A DNA stretch of 64,000 nucleotides from NCBI GenBank assembly GCA_017963805.1, contig JAGCTE010000044.1, positions 17,167 through 81,166 on the forward strand. Reading direction: 5' to 3'. The notes under the pieces are model-generated. The model searched no databases, was not told where the DNA came from, and was given only the letters and a program-made list of their open reading frames with translations. The position numbers and the translations under genes were made by a program. The DNA is from a bacterium (lineage in GTDB: Bacteria; Auribacterota; UBA3054). Positions 44,576 to 54,033 of this stretch are shown here, piece by piece (the stretch's first letter is position 1; each line of letters starts with the position of its first letter).

Positions 44576-47112
44576 TTATTCACCTCGCAGATCACGTTTG
44601 TGACGGCCGGCTGCCAAGATTCCAGCGCGACGGCCACGCCCAGCTCCCGGTCGTCCGAAAAACCGTAGTGCCTCGGCATCCACTGCCTGGAGGCGATCAG
44701 TTCGACAAGATTGGTCTTCCTCAAGGGGATGTCGTCCGGTATGTCGTACTCGAATAAGCGCCAAAGTTTGTCGCCCAAAACCACCGTGTCGAGATAGTGG
44801 CCGTTGACGTAGATCGCCGCGGACAAGGGACGGTAGCGCAAAAAAGGATTGCCGGCCCTGAGTTTCAGTTTGAAGTCGCGGCGGTTCCCCAAGTATTCGA
44901 AATGCGCCTGCGCCTTCGTCCAGGAGAAGACCACGCCCTTGGGATCGGTCTCTTTGCCGTAGAAGCCTCCTTCCGGATCCTTTTCCTTGTGCCAGCGTAT
45001 GTTGCTCATGGCAACGCCAAGGGTCCTTTCGTCGTCCGGAACGCCGTAGTCGCAGGGCCTCCAGGTCTTCTCGCACGAGAGGCGGAAAGACACGCACTGG
45101 TCCGCCACCGAGTCGAAAGGCAGAGCGTAGCCTGTCGCCACCGTCACCTTGCACGGTTCGCCCGGAGCGGACAATGTGACGTTCGTCACAGCTTCGCCGT
45201 TGACATAGACCGTCACCTTCTGCGGATCCTCGCCGAGTTTCGGGAAATTGCTGATCAGATCGAAGGAGGCGTAGTTGTTCATTTTCTTGACGCAGACGAC
45301 GCCGTTCCTGCCGCACCATCTCCAGGGCTTGGACTGGGCGTGCCAGTTCTCCCAGCCGTAAAAGCCTTCGTCACCCTGAACGCCGATGGAGGCCCGCCTC
45401 CTTTCGCTGTTGAGGTCCGTGGCGTTCAGGTTTCGGTAGCAAACGAACGACGCTCCCGCAAGCAGAATGACGCCGATTAAAGCCATGGCCCTGGCCTCGT
45501 GATGTATTGGGATCAAAAGGCGGGATTTCGCGGCAAGGTAAGCAAGGGAAAGCCCCAAAAGGATATGCCAGGAAACGTTCACTTCCATAACTTCCTGGTG
45601 CACTCCCAAAAAAAGCAGCAGGGCGAAGACCGCCAAAGGCGAAACGACGGTCCAGAGCCTGACCAGCTCGTCCTCGTCGCCTCTCAGCTTAATCCAGGAC
45701 ACGGCGAAGGCGAGGAAGATCCCGCCGATGAAGAGTCCGACGCCCAGCATTCCGAAAAGCCCGCTCTCGGCTTTGACCTGGAGATAGAAGTTGCAGGCGT
45801 TGTCGGGAGCCCTGAGGTTTTCCTCCTCGTATTTCGCGAAGTTGGGAAGCTCGACCACGAAGCTGCCTATGCCTACGCCGGAGGGCCAGGTCCTCTCGGC
45901 CGTCAGCTGCGCGAACCTCGGATACAGCTGGCGCCTGCTGTCGTTGAAGATCCTTGAGATGCTGCCGGAATTCCTTATGCTTCTGATGTCTTTCTTCAGC
46001 CTTCTTTGCAGGGCGGGGCTCTTGGTCGTTCCCACAAGGATGTTGTCGGCCTTCTTCACAAGGTACATGCTGTACATGCCCGCGCCGCAGAAAAAAACCG
46101 TGAGCATCAGCGCCACTATGCCGAGCCTTACGAGAGGCCGCGCCCGCAGTATCTTTTTCGTATTGATGAAAAAGCCTACGGTGAAAAGGAAAAGGGAGGC
46201 TACGATCGCCAAAAAGCCGCTGCGGGAACCGGAATAATTTATGCCAAGCGCGCAGACGGCGAGCCAAACGATCATCAGTATCAGCCTAAGGTATCCCTTT
46301 TCCCTCCTGAAGGAGGAAAGGAAGGAAAGGCCGAAGCAGAAAGCCAATCCAAGCACCACGCCCAGGGCGTTGGGATCCTGGCAGGTGCCGTTCACCCTGC
46401 CCATCCTCATCCAGTAGAAGGAGCGGTTGGCGCAGAGCTCGATGGAAAAATGACGCTGGAAAAAAGCCGCCGCGATGGCAAGAGTGCAGCCGGCGGCGAA
46501 CAGCAGCCACATCTCAAAAAACAGTTTCAGCGCGTCGCCGCCCTTCCGCTCCTCAAGGTTTCCCAAACGGAAAGCGAAGGGAACGAGCATAAGTCCCGCG
46601 ATAAGCTGGGTGGCGTTGAAGGTGATGTAGGTGAGCGCCTTCCCGCGGCTCCATTCCTTGTCGTTGACTATTTGGGAGAAAAAGGAGCCGTCGCTGAAGA
46701 CCCATTCCGGAGCGTAGCGCGAGACGCTGGCGTAAGTTCCTATCACGGCGACGGAAATCCAGAGCAGCCAGCCTATCTGGCCCGGGAAAGGCTCGAAACT
46801 TTCTTTTACGAAGATCTCGCGGAAGCAAAGCCCGGACAAAACCGCCAGAAGAACGAAAACATGCATGGGATGAGTGCTGCCGCCCGTCGCCAGCAAAGGT
46901 ATCGAAACAAGCCAGGGGGAGGTGAAGAGCAGGAATCCGAAAGCCCATTTGGGGCGCAGCAAAGAGAGCGCGAATCCAAAAAGCGTAAACGCGGCAAGAA
47001 AAGGCCAGACAAGGTTGTTGCCCGGCGCGAAACGGCTGTAAAGGGCCGCGTCCCACCCCAAAAAGAGCGAGCCGAGCAGCGCGAAGAAAACTTTACACAC
47101 CATAGTACCCAT
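44572..47112 (-). CDS. O-antigen ligase/polymerase-like membrane protein
   Basis: 846 residues. The first ~545 residues hold about twelve hydrophobic helices, with INYSGSRSGFLAIVASLFLF matching the conserved SR-G-x motif of the O-antigen ligase/Wzy_C family and a large loop containing RLKKDIRSIRNS. The last ~300 residues are soluble and probably periplasmic, with two related sugar-binding-like beta segments (KVTVYVNGEAV and SAAIYVNGHYLD). Family role: ligation or polymerisation of surface polysaccharides or protein O-glycans. It lies 21 nt after the sigma-factor-like gene. Confidence 0.75.
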   Translation of the reverse strand: MGTMVCKVFFALLGSLFLGWDAALYSRFAPGNNLVWPFLAAFTLFGFALSLLRPKWAFGFLLFTSPWLVSIPLLATGGSTHPMHVFVLLAVLSGLCFREIFVKESFEPFPGQIGWLLWISVAVIGTYASVSRYAPEWVFSDGSFFSQIVNDKEWSRGKALTYITFNATQLIAGLMLVPFAFRLGNLEERKGGDALKLFFEMWLLFAAGCTLAIAAAFFQRHFSIELCANRSFYWMRMGRVNGTCQDPNALGVVLGLAFCFGLSFLSSFRREKGYLRLILMIVWLAVCALGINYSGSRSGFLAIVASLFLFTVGFFINTKKILRARPLVRLGIVALMLTVFFCGAGMYSMYLVKKADNILVGTTKSPALQRRLKKDIRSIRNSGSISRIFNDSRRQLYPRFAQLTAERTWPSGVGIGSFVVELPNFAKYEEENLRAPDNACNFYLQVKAESGLFGMLGVGLFIGGIFLAFAVSWIKLRGDEDELVRLWTVVSPLAVFALLLFLGVHQEVMEVNVSWHILLGLSLAYLAAKSRLLIPIHHEARAMALIGVILLAGASFVCYRNLNATDLNSERRRASIGVQGDEGFYGWENWHAQSKPWRWCGRNGVVCVKKMNNYASFDLISNFPKLGEDPQKVTVYVNGEAVTNVTLSAPGEPCKVTVATGYALPFDSVADQCVSFRLSCEKTWRPCDYGVPDDERTLGVAMSNIRWHKEKDPEGGFYGKETDPKGVVFSWTKAQAHFEYLGNRRDFKLKLRAGNPFLRYRPLSAAIYVNGHYLDTVVLGDKLWRLFEYDIPDDIPLRKTNLVELIASRQWMPRHYGFSDDRELGVAVALESWQPAVTNVICEVNK

Positions 47113-47133
47113 AATATAGAGAATTATACCATA

Positions 47134-47661
47134 TTAGCGGCCTTCTATCCTCGCTTCCAGTTTGCCGAGGATCTTCTTCAGACGGCGCATTATGGTCGTG
47201 GCGTGCACGCCCCTTTTCGCGGCCAGCTCGTCCAAAGTGCGGTTCTTGAAGTAATACTCTTCCAGGAGCTTTTTCTCTTCTCCTTTCAATTCCAACCTCG
47301 CCTTGCCCAAAAGCGCGTAGATCTCCTCTTCCTCCGCCAAAACCGAAGCGGAGGGCGCCAGGGCGTGCTCTTCGTAAATGAGAACGGTGCTGCGCCTTTT
47401 GGCCTTGTGCATGTAGGTGCTGACGATGTCGGAAAAACTTCTCATGACAAGCTCTTTTAGGGGCCTCTCCCCTTTGTAGCGCGCAAGGTCCCTTTTCATA
47501 AGCCTGTAGATGAGGTCCGAGAAGAATTCCTCGAAATGCCTGTGGCAGCGGTAGCGTTTCGAAAGCGCGTAGCAGGGCGAGCGAAAATCGGCGATGAATT
47601 TCCGCCAGGCAGAATCGTCGCCTTTGAGCAGGGCGCGCGCCGCTAATAGGTCTTCGTTCAT
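47134..47661 (-). CDS. ECF-like RNA polymerase sigma factor
   Basis: 175 residues from the ATG at 47661; a GTG at 47676 would add five residues and neither start has a clear ribosome site. Region 2 is represented by HFEEFFSDLIYRLMKRDLARYKGERPLKELVMRSFSDIVSTYMHK, split here by charged residues. Region 4 has the helix-turn-helix TLDELAAKRGVHATTIMRRL. The first half is an unusual match, so it may belong to the ECF-like group of PVC and planctomycete genomes. No anti-sigma gene is adjacent. It leads the operon with the O-antigen-ligase-like gene. Confidence 0.65.
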   Translation of the reverse strand: MNEDLLAARALLKGDDSAWRKFIADFRSPCYALSKRYRCHRHFEEFFSDLIYRLMKRDLARYKGERPLKELVMRSFSDIVSTYMHKAKRRSTVLIYEEHALAPSASVLAEEEEIYALLGKARLELKGEEKKLLEEYYFKNRTLDELAAKRGVHATTIMRRLKKILGKLEARIEGR

Positions 47662-47697
47662 GGCTGTACAAATCACGTTGCGCCATAAACGGGAATC

Positions 47698-47726
47698 ATT
47701 TTATTTCCTTTTTCGGCAGAATTCAA
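47698..47726 (-). promoter_or_regulatory. Promoter of the sigma-like/O-antigen ligase operon
   Basis: On the minus strand TTGAAT (47726-47721) and TAAAAT (47703-47698) with a 17-bp spacer, 37 nt before the chosen ATG. This could drive the whole stretch through recA. Confidence 0.5.
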
Positions 47727-47837
47727 GCTTTTCTTCTTTTTCTCCCCATTTCGGTGGCGTTTGTCTCCAATTAAAAGCAAGGGCGCTTTTGCTATAATAA
47801 AAAGAATAAATGTAAAACTTTAAAAGAGGAGTTCTAT

Positions 47838-48752
47838 ATGGATGTTTCCTTTGTCATTCCCGTCTTCAATGAGGAAGGCGACCTAAGGCAGCTTCACTCC
47901 GAAATTACGGAAGTGATGGGAAAGACAGGCCTCAGCTACGAGATCTTTTTCATCAACGACGGCAGCAAAGACACCAGTTGGGAGATCATAAAAGACCTGG
48001 CCGATTCCGACGGACACGTCCACGGCGTTTCGTTTAGGCGCAATTTCGGCAAATCGGAAGCTCTTTCCGCCGGCTTCAGGAGAGTTTCCGGCAAATACGT
48101 CTTCACGATGGACGCCGACCTTCAGGACGACCCGCACGAGATCCCGGCTTTCCTTGACATGATGAAGCAGGGCTATGGTCTTGTGTCGGGCTGGAAAAAA
48201 GAGCGCCACGACCCCCTGGAAAAGCGCCTGCCCTCCAAACTTTTCAACGCGGCGGTCTCCTACATGACGGGCGTCAGGCTCCACGACTTCAACTGCGGCT
48301 TCAAGTGCTACACGCTGGAATGCGCGAAAGAAATAGACTGCTACGGGGAACGCCACCGCTTCATGCCGGCCCTTGCCCACGAAAGGGGCTTTCTGGTCGG
48401 CGAGCTGGTCGTCAACCACCGCGCCAGGATCCACGGCAGATCGAAATTCGGATTCGAGCGCTACATGAGAGGCTTCATGGATCTTCTCACCGTCACTTTT
48501 CTCGCGACCTACACCCGCCGCCCGGCCCATCTTCTGGGCGGGCTCGGAGTTCTGGCCCTTTTCTTGGGTTTCCTTCTGATGGCCGTCAGCACGCTCCTCC
48601 GCTTCCGCTTCAATCCGTTCTTCGCCGTTCTGGGGCTCGCGCTCTTCATTCTGGGCGGACAGGCGGTGATCATGGGTCTCGTTTCCGAACTGATCGTGGC
48701 GCGCTCCCGCACCCCTCAGAAAACCATACATTCAGTTAAGGAGGAATTCTAA
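47838..48752 (+). CDS. GT2 family glycosyltransferase (dolichol-P-mannose synthase-like)
   Basis: 304 residues. It starts DVSFVIPVFNEEGDLRQL, with FINDGSKDTSW and the catalytic DADLQDDP motif, then two C-terminal membrane helices (about 232-254 and 262-288). This layout fits undecaprenyl-phosphate sugar transferases that supply donors to GT-C enzymes such as the GT39-like protein encoded downstream. AAAGAGGAG is a strong ribosome site. A TATAAT lies at 47793-47798. It ends 8 nt before the first cstA. Confidence 0.9.
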   Translation: MDVSFVIPVFNEEGDLRQLHSEITEVMGKTGLSYEIFFINDGSKDTSWEIIKDLADSDGHVHGVSFRRNFGKSEALSAGFRRVSGKYVFTMDADLQDDPHEIPAFLDMMKQGYGLVSGWKKERHDPLEKRLPSKLFNAAVSYMTGVRLHDFNCGFKCYTLECAKEIDCYGERHRFMPALAHERGFLVGELVVNHRARIHGRSKFGFERYMRGFMDLLTVTFLATYTRRPAHLLGGLGVLALFLGFLLMAVSTLLRFRFNPFFAVLGLALFILGGQAVIMGLVSELIVARSRTPQKTIHSVKEEF

Positions 48753-48760
48753 GCAAGGCT

Positions 48761-50188
48761 ATGACGACTTTTCTGACTGGACTTGGAATACTCCTCATAG
48801 GGGGCTTCTTCTACGGCCTCTTCATGGAGAGATTTTTCGGCGCCGACGAAAGGAAAACGCCCGCCGTCGCAAGAAACGACGGATCTGAATACGTTCCCAT
48901 GCCGACCTGGAAGTGCGCGCTCGTGCATCTTCTCAACATCGCGGGCACGGGCCCGGTCCTTGGACCCATCCAGGGCATACTCTTCGGGCCGGTAGTCTTC
49001 ATAACGATCCCTTTGGGCTGCGTTCTCGCGGGAGCGGTGCACGATTACATGATCGGCATGATCTCCTTGAGGGACGACGGCGCGCAGATGCAGGACCTCG
49101 TCAGAAGCTACCTCGGCAAACACGTGGCCTGGCTGTTCAACGTCTTCATCTGCGTCATGGCGCTTCTCGTGGTGGTGGCCTTCACCTACTCGCCCGGCGA
49201 CATCTTCGTCATCAGTTTCATGAAGCAGCAGGCCGCCGTGACCAACCCCTGGACCTGGGCGGCCTACGCCGTCGTCTTCGTCTACTACCTTCTGGCGACG
49301 TACATGCCGATCGACAAGCTGATAGGCAGGGTGTATCCCGTAATAGGAAGCCTTTTCATCGTTTCGGCTATTCTGATCTTCATCATGATCTTCACCAAGC
49401 ATCTGCCGCTCCAGGATCTCACGCTTGAAAACTGGCGCGGACTCAGGCCCAACATGATCCCCCTCTTCTTCGTGACCGTGGCCTGCGGCATAGCAAGCGG
49501 TTTCCACTCCACGCAGGCGACTCTGATCGCCCGCTCCCTGAAGCGGGAAAAATGCGGCCGCAAAGTCTTTTTCAACATGATGCTCATGGAAGGCTTCATC
49601 GCCATGATCTGGGCGGCCGTCGCGATGGGCGTCATGGGCAAATACGGGCTCAGCAACGCCGGCAACGCCAACAGGACTCTCGTGGAGATCGTGAACACGC
49701 TGATGGGAGACAAGGCCGGCTTCATCGTCATGGCGGGCTTCATAGTCCTGCCCATCACCACGGGCGGCACGACGATGAGGATACTGCGCATCATGCTCTG
49801 CGAGCTCCTCAATATCGGTTCCAGCAGAATCGGCAAGACGCTTGTGGGAGCCGGCATGGTCGCAGCCTCGCTCGCTTTGCTTTTCATCGTGAAGTTCCAG
49901 CCGGACGGGTTCGCCATAATCTGGCGCTATTTCGCCTGGAGCAACCAGATACTCGTCGTCTTCACGCTGGCGGTCGCGACCAGCTGGTGCGTCAAGCAAA
50001 ACAAGAGCATTCTCTTCACGGTCGTTCCCGGCGCTTTCTACCTTTACGTCGTCTCGAGCTTCATACTGAACGCCAAGGTCGGCTTCAACTTGAGCTGGGA
50101 CGCAAGCTATCTTATCTCGGGGCTTCTTAGCCTTGTTTTCATCGCGTTCTTCAGTTTTAAAAAACTAACAAGTAAAAAATCGCTATGA
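48761..50188 (+). CDS. cstA: CstA-family carbon starvation transporter 1
   Basis: 475 residues with about a dozen membrane helices. LLNIAGTGPVLGPIQGILFG and HDYMIGMISLRDDG are characteristic of the CstA family, which imports peptides or pyruvate in E. coli. It is shorter than E. coli CstA (about 700 residues) and resembles the short class. It overlaps the next, homologous gene by ATGA. Such tandem short CstA proteins may work together or on different substrates. Confidence 0.85.
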   Translation: MTTFLTGLGILLIGGFFYGLFMERFFGADERKTPAVARNDGSEYVPMPTWKCALVHLLNIAGTGPVLGPIQGILFGPVVFITIPLGCVLAGAVHDYMIGMISLRDDGAQMQDLVRSYLGKHVAWLFNVFICVMALLVVVAFTYSPGDIFVISFMKQQAAVTNPWTWAAYAVVFVYYLLATYMPIDKLIGRVYPVIGSLFIVSAILIFIMIFTKHLPLQDLTLENWRGLRPNMIPLFFVTVACGIASGFHSTQATLIARSLKREKCGRKVFFNMMLMEGFIAMIWAAVAMGVMGKYGLSNAGNANRTLVEIVNTLMGDKAGFIVMAGFIVLPITTGGTTMRILRIMLCELLNIGSSRIGKTLVGAGMVAASLALLFIVKFQPDGFAIIWRYFAWSNQILVVFTLAVATSWCVKQNKSILFTVVPGAFYLYVVSSFILNAKVGFNLSWDASYLISGLLSLVFIAFFSFKKLTSKKSL

Positions 50189-51648
50189 TCACATTCTTAA
50201 TCGGTCTCGCTATTTTAGGTTTCGGAGGCTTCGCCTACGGTCTTTTCATCGAACGTTTCTTCGGAGTGTCGAACCGCAGGCCGCCGGCTGTCACGAAAAG
50301 GGACGGCGTGGACTACGTCCCCATGGCTTCCTGGCGCAACGGCCTCATACACCTTTTGAACATCGCCGGAACGGGCCCGATCCTCGGCCCCATCCAGGGC
50401 ATCCTCTTCGGGCCTCTGGCCTTCATCACGATACCTGTGGGCTGCATTTTGGCCGGCGCCGTCCAGGATTACATGGTCGGCATGATCTCCGTCAGGAACG
50501 ACGGCGAGCAGATCCAAAGCCTGGTGAAACGCTACCTTGGCAAACGCGTGGCGGTCTTCTTCGGGATCTTCGTCTGCTTGGCCGTGCTTTTGTTCGGCGT
50601 GACCTGCGTCTATACTCCGGGCGACATTTTCATCAGGGCCGTCATGCACCAGGAAGCCGTTCTCTCCAACCAATGGCTCTGGGTGGTCTACGGCGTCATC
50701 TTCACCTATTATCTCATCGCCACGCTCCTGCCGATCGACAAGATCATAGGCCGCGTCTATCCCTTCATCGGGGCTTTCTTCATCTTCACGGCGCTTTTGC
50801 TTTTCCTGTACATCTTCATCATGAGGCTTCCGCTGACCGAGCTGTCCCTTTCCAACTGGAAGGGCCTGAAGCCGCACTTCTTCCCGATCTTCTTCGTGAC
50901 GGTGGCCTGCGGCATAGCCTCGGGTTTCCACTCAACGCAGGCAACCATCATCTCCCGCACTCTCAAAAGGGAAAAAAGCGGCCGCTTCGTTTTCTACAAC
51001 ATGATGCTGCTCGAGGGGTTCATCGCCATGATCTGGGCGGCCGTCACCATGGGCTGCATCAAGCTTTTCGAGCTCGATCCCAACCAGAGCGCGAACGCGC
51101 TTCTGGCCTCCATAATCAAGGACGTGACCTTGATCTTCAAATTCGAGCACATGAATCCCCTGAGCAACGCCATATTCCAGCTCGTCAACGCCACGGTCGT
51201 CATCGGCGTGATAGTGCTGCCTATTTCCAGCGGCGACACGGCTTTGAGAGGATTAAGGCTGATGTTGGGCGAAATGTTTTCCCTGGATCAGAGCAAGTCG
51301 AAAAACCGCCTTGTCTTGAGCATCGTTATTTTTGTCCTTACCGCGGCGCTCCTTCTTACCGCAAAGTTCAGTTCCAAGGGCTTCGCCACGCTCTGGAGAT
51401 ACTTCGCCTGGGCCAACCAGACCATCGTGGTCTTCTCTCTAGCCATGGCCACGGCCTGGTGCATAAATGAAGGCAAAAAGATCTGGTTCACGGTCCTGCC
51501 CGGAGCCTTCTACCTTGGCGTCACGTCAAGCTTCATCCTGAACGCTAAAATAGGCTTCAATCTTCCCTGGACAGCCTCTTACTCCATCGCGGCCGTCCTT
51601 GTCATAGCCTACATTTCCTATTTCATCTACAAGAAAAAGCAAGCTTAA
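50185..51648 (+). CDS. cstA: CstA-family carbon starvation transporter 2
   Basis: 487 residues, clearly homologous to the preceding gene (LLNIAGTGPILGPIQGILFG, QDYMVGMISVRNDG, VACGIASGFHSTQAT in both). It has about twelve membrane helices. The pair arose by tandem duplication and has diverged through most loops, so two substrates or a heteromeric carrier are possible. It starts with the ATGA overlap and ends 3 nt before the GT39-like gene. Confidence 0.85.
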   Translation: MITFLIGLAILGFGGFAYGLFIERFFGVSNRRPPAVTKRDGVDYVPMASWRNGLIHLLNIAGTGPILGPIQGILFGPLAFITIPVGCILAGAVQDYMVGMISVRNDGEQIQSLVKRYLGKRVAVFFGIFVCLAVLLFGVTCVYTPGDIFIRAVMHQEAVLSNQWLWVVYGVIFTYYLIATLLPIDKIIGRVYPFIGAFFIFTALLLFLYIFIMRLPLTELSLSNWKGLKPHFFPIFFVTVACGIASGFHSTQATIISRTLKREKSGRFVFYNMMLLEGFIAMIWAAVTMGCIKLFELDPNQSANALLASIIKDVTLIFKFEHMNPLSNAIFQLVNATVVIGVIVLPISSGDTALRGLRLMLGEMFSLDQSKSKNRLVLSIVIFVLTAALLLTAKFSSKGFATLWRYFAWANQTIVVFSLAMATAWCINEGKKIWFTVLPGAFYLGVTSSFILNAKIGFNLPWTASYSIAAVLVIAYISYFIYKKKQA

Positions 51649-51651
51649 ACA

Positions 51652-54003
51652 GTGACCGTACGGGAAAAAATTCTCGCTTTCCTTGAGGAGCGCGGCGCCG
51701 AGATCGTCTTCTGGTCGGCCGCGGCGCTTTTCTTGTCATTGCGTCTGAGCTTCTTCTTCCGCTACGGCCTCACCCAGGACGAAGTCCTCATCATATCCCA
51801 GATAAAGACCTGGGATCCCCTTAAGATCTGGCACTACTACGGCTTCAAGGGGCAGGGCTTTTTCCTTCAGCACTACATCTTCTACGTCCTGACTCTCCTT
51901 GGAACGCTGGCGAACGTCAGTTACCTGCGCCTCATCTGCCTTGCCGAGTCGTTCATTGGCTTCTGCCTCCTGTACAAGCTCGCGAAAAACAATTTCGGGA
52001 GCTTCGCGGCGCTTGGCGCGCTTCTTATTTACGCCGTCAATCCGTACCAGATCCTTTATACGCTCTACATCCGCTTTTACGCCCTCGTGATGACGCTCGT
52101 AATAGCGGAGTGCTTCTTCTACTTCGAAGCCCTGAGGGAGGAGAACTGGAAGAAGCTTTGGCTGCCGGCGCTCTTCGCTTTGCTCGCATACTGCACGCAC
52201 CAGTTCAGCGTTTTCATTCAGCCGGTCTTTCTTCTGCACTTCCTTATCTTCTGCCTTGCTCGCCGCCCAAACAAGGCAAACGCGCAATGGTTCCTCTGGG
52301 GCGCCCTGACGCTGGCTTTCATTGCCTGCCTCGCTTTCTGCGCTCCCGCATTGGCAAAAAAGGCCGGACTCATTTTCGGCGCCCGGGACGCCTGGCTGCC
52401 CTCTAACCTCGGCCTTTCTTCCCAAAGGCTCCAGCTCTTTTTCTGGAAGAACGCCGTGAGCGTCAAGTGCTGCAGCCTTGTCTTCCTCTGGGTCTCGATC
52501 GGGCTTTCCGCCTCGGCAAGGATAGCGCGCCGCCAGATGCTCGACAAAGAGCTTTTCCTTGTCCTTGCCATAGCCGTCCCCTTTTATTTTCTGAGCCACT
52601 TTCACTTCTCCCACTTTTTCGCGGAGCGCTACCTCGCCTTCTGGCTCCCCGTCTGGTGTCTGGCCTGGTCGTGTTTTCTGGAATTCCCGGCCGCCATGCT
52701 GGAGAATTTGAAAGCTTTGGAAAACAAGAAAGCTTTGAGGAACATCTGCTACGGCGTCTTCATACTTGTCTTCGCCTTTTCGTTTTTCCGCGTTCCCGCC
52801 CTCAAAAACCTCCGTTACCTGGAATACGGGAACAAAGAGGCTGTGGAATATCTGGAGGAGAGCGCGGCGAAGAAAGGGCTTCCGCTCATCCTTATAACGG
52901 AACCCGACGCCGCTTCCAGGAACAACATTTTAGGGCAGTATTATTTCGACGTGAACGGCAACGAAGGCGAATTCATAAACGACCTAATGACGGTCATGCG
53001 CAGGGGCGCCGACTTTGAAAACACAAGGCCTTCCGCCGTCGCCTGGGCGCAGACGGCCAAGCGGCTCGCGCAGCCAGTTGAGATGGCGAAAAAGAATATC
53101 GGCTTCCACGAGATCGTATTTGGCGGCGTTTTCACGAATTGGAGCGACATTGCGAAAGCCACGGCCAAAGTTATCCCTTCCTCCGCCAATCTTCTCAAAC
53201 CGCTGCCCAAAGGCGGATGCAATATTTTAGACATAGGCGCGAAGGAAGCCGATCCGCATCTCCTGACGGGCTTTTCCAACGACGAATTCATCAGCGCGGA
53301 CGAAAATTACGCCTGGTGCGTGGGAACGAACATAACGGTCCGCTTCCACAGCGTCGAGACGAACTGCTTCGTTCTGGCCTCGCGCCTGAGAGCCATAAGG
53401 AAAATGCGGGCGGACTTTTCCCTGAACGGGGCGAAAATAGGAAGCGCCGAAATTTCCACCGACTTCACCAATCTCTTCTTCAAGGCCGAAAACGTTCCCG
53501 CGAAAGGAGGCGCCGCTCCCATTTTTCTGAAGATCGCGACGAGCGGCTCTTTTGTCCCCGGCCGGGTCGCCGAAAATGTCTTTGAGAACCGCGACCTTTC
53601 GCTCTGCTTTGACAAAATGACGCTCGCGAAAGCTCCGAAAGATGAGGAATTGGCCGCATCCGTATTCCTTGAGCAGCCGGGCGCTTCAGTGAAAGCCGGC
53701 TCCCCGCTCTCTTTGAAGGCGAATCTTGCCAACATCGGGAAACACGCCTGGGAGAATTCCGGGGAAAAGCCTGTCAGGCTGGCGATCCGCTGGTATGATG
53801 AAAGCGGCAGCGAGGTCAAGGACGACAGGATCTGGCTCGCCCGCGGCGTGCCAAGCTGCGACGCCATAAAAGTGAACTGCGAATCGACAGCGCCTGACAA
53901 GGCGGGACGCTACGTTGTCAAATTCGGTTTGGTGCATGAAAACGTCCGCTTCTTCCCGGACGAATCCGAAAAAGAAATTGTTGTGGAAGTTCAAAAAAAG
54001 TAG
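51652..54003 (+). CDS. GT39-like membrane glycosyltransferase
   Basis: 783 residues from a GTG start. The first ~395 residues contain about ten membrane helices in the GT-C pattern; the first loop has YGLTQDEVLIIS, where the Asp-Glu pair fits the catalytic site of the PMT/ArnT family. The last ~390 residues are soluble, with two beta-rich segments, probably periplasmic. Family role: transfer of sugars from a lipid-phosphate carrier to protein or lipid. The GT2 enzyme upstream could make that donor. Confidence 0.75.
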   Translation: MTVREKILAFLEERGAEIVFWSAAALFLSLRLSFFFRYGLTQDEVLIISQIKTWDPLKIWHYYGFKGQGFFLQHYIFYVLTLLGTLANVSYLRLICLAESFIGFCLLYKLAKNNFGSFAALGALLIYAVNPYQILYTLYIRFYALVMTLVIAECFFYFEALREENWKKLWLPALFALLAYCTHQFSVFIQPVFLLHFLIFCLARRPNKANAQWFLWGALTLAFIACLAFCAPALAKKAGLIFGARDAWLPSNLGLSSQRLQLFFWKNAVSVKCCSLVFLWVSIGLSASARIARRQMLDKELFLVLAIAVPFYFLSHFHFSHFFAERYLAFWLPVWCLAWSCFLEFPAAMLENLKALENKKALRNICYGVFILVFAFSFFRVPALKNLRYLEYGNKEAVEYLEESAAKKGLPLILITEPDAASRNNILGQYYFDVNGNEGEFINDLMTVMRRGADFENTRPSAVAWAQTAKRLAQPVEMAKKNIGFHEIVFGGVFTNWSDIAKATAKVIPSSANLLKPLPKGGCNILDIGAKEADPHLLTGFSNDEFISADENYAWCVGTNITVRFHSVETNCFVLASRLRAIRKMRADFSLNGAKIGSAEISTDFTNLFFKAENVPAKGGAAPIFLKIATSGSFVPGRVAENVFENRDLSLCFDKMTLAKAPKDEELAASVFLEQPGASVKAGSPLSLKANLANIGKHAWENSGEKPVRLAIRWYDESGSEVKDDRIWLARGVPSCDAIKVNCESTAPDKAGRYVVKFGLVHENVRFFPDESEKEIVVEVQKK

Positions 54004-54033
54004 AATAGGAACACAAGTCAAAAGGAGAAATAC

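Noticed and set aside
47093..47686. An alternative 197-codon frame overlapping the sigma-like gene
   Set aside because: Its product is rich in Arg/Gly/Pro without domain logic, while the chosen frame has a helix-turn-helix and even hydrophobic spacing.
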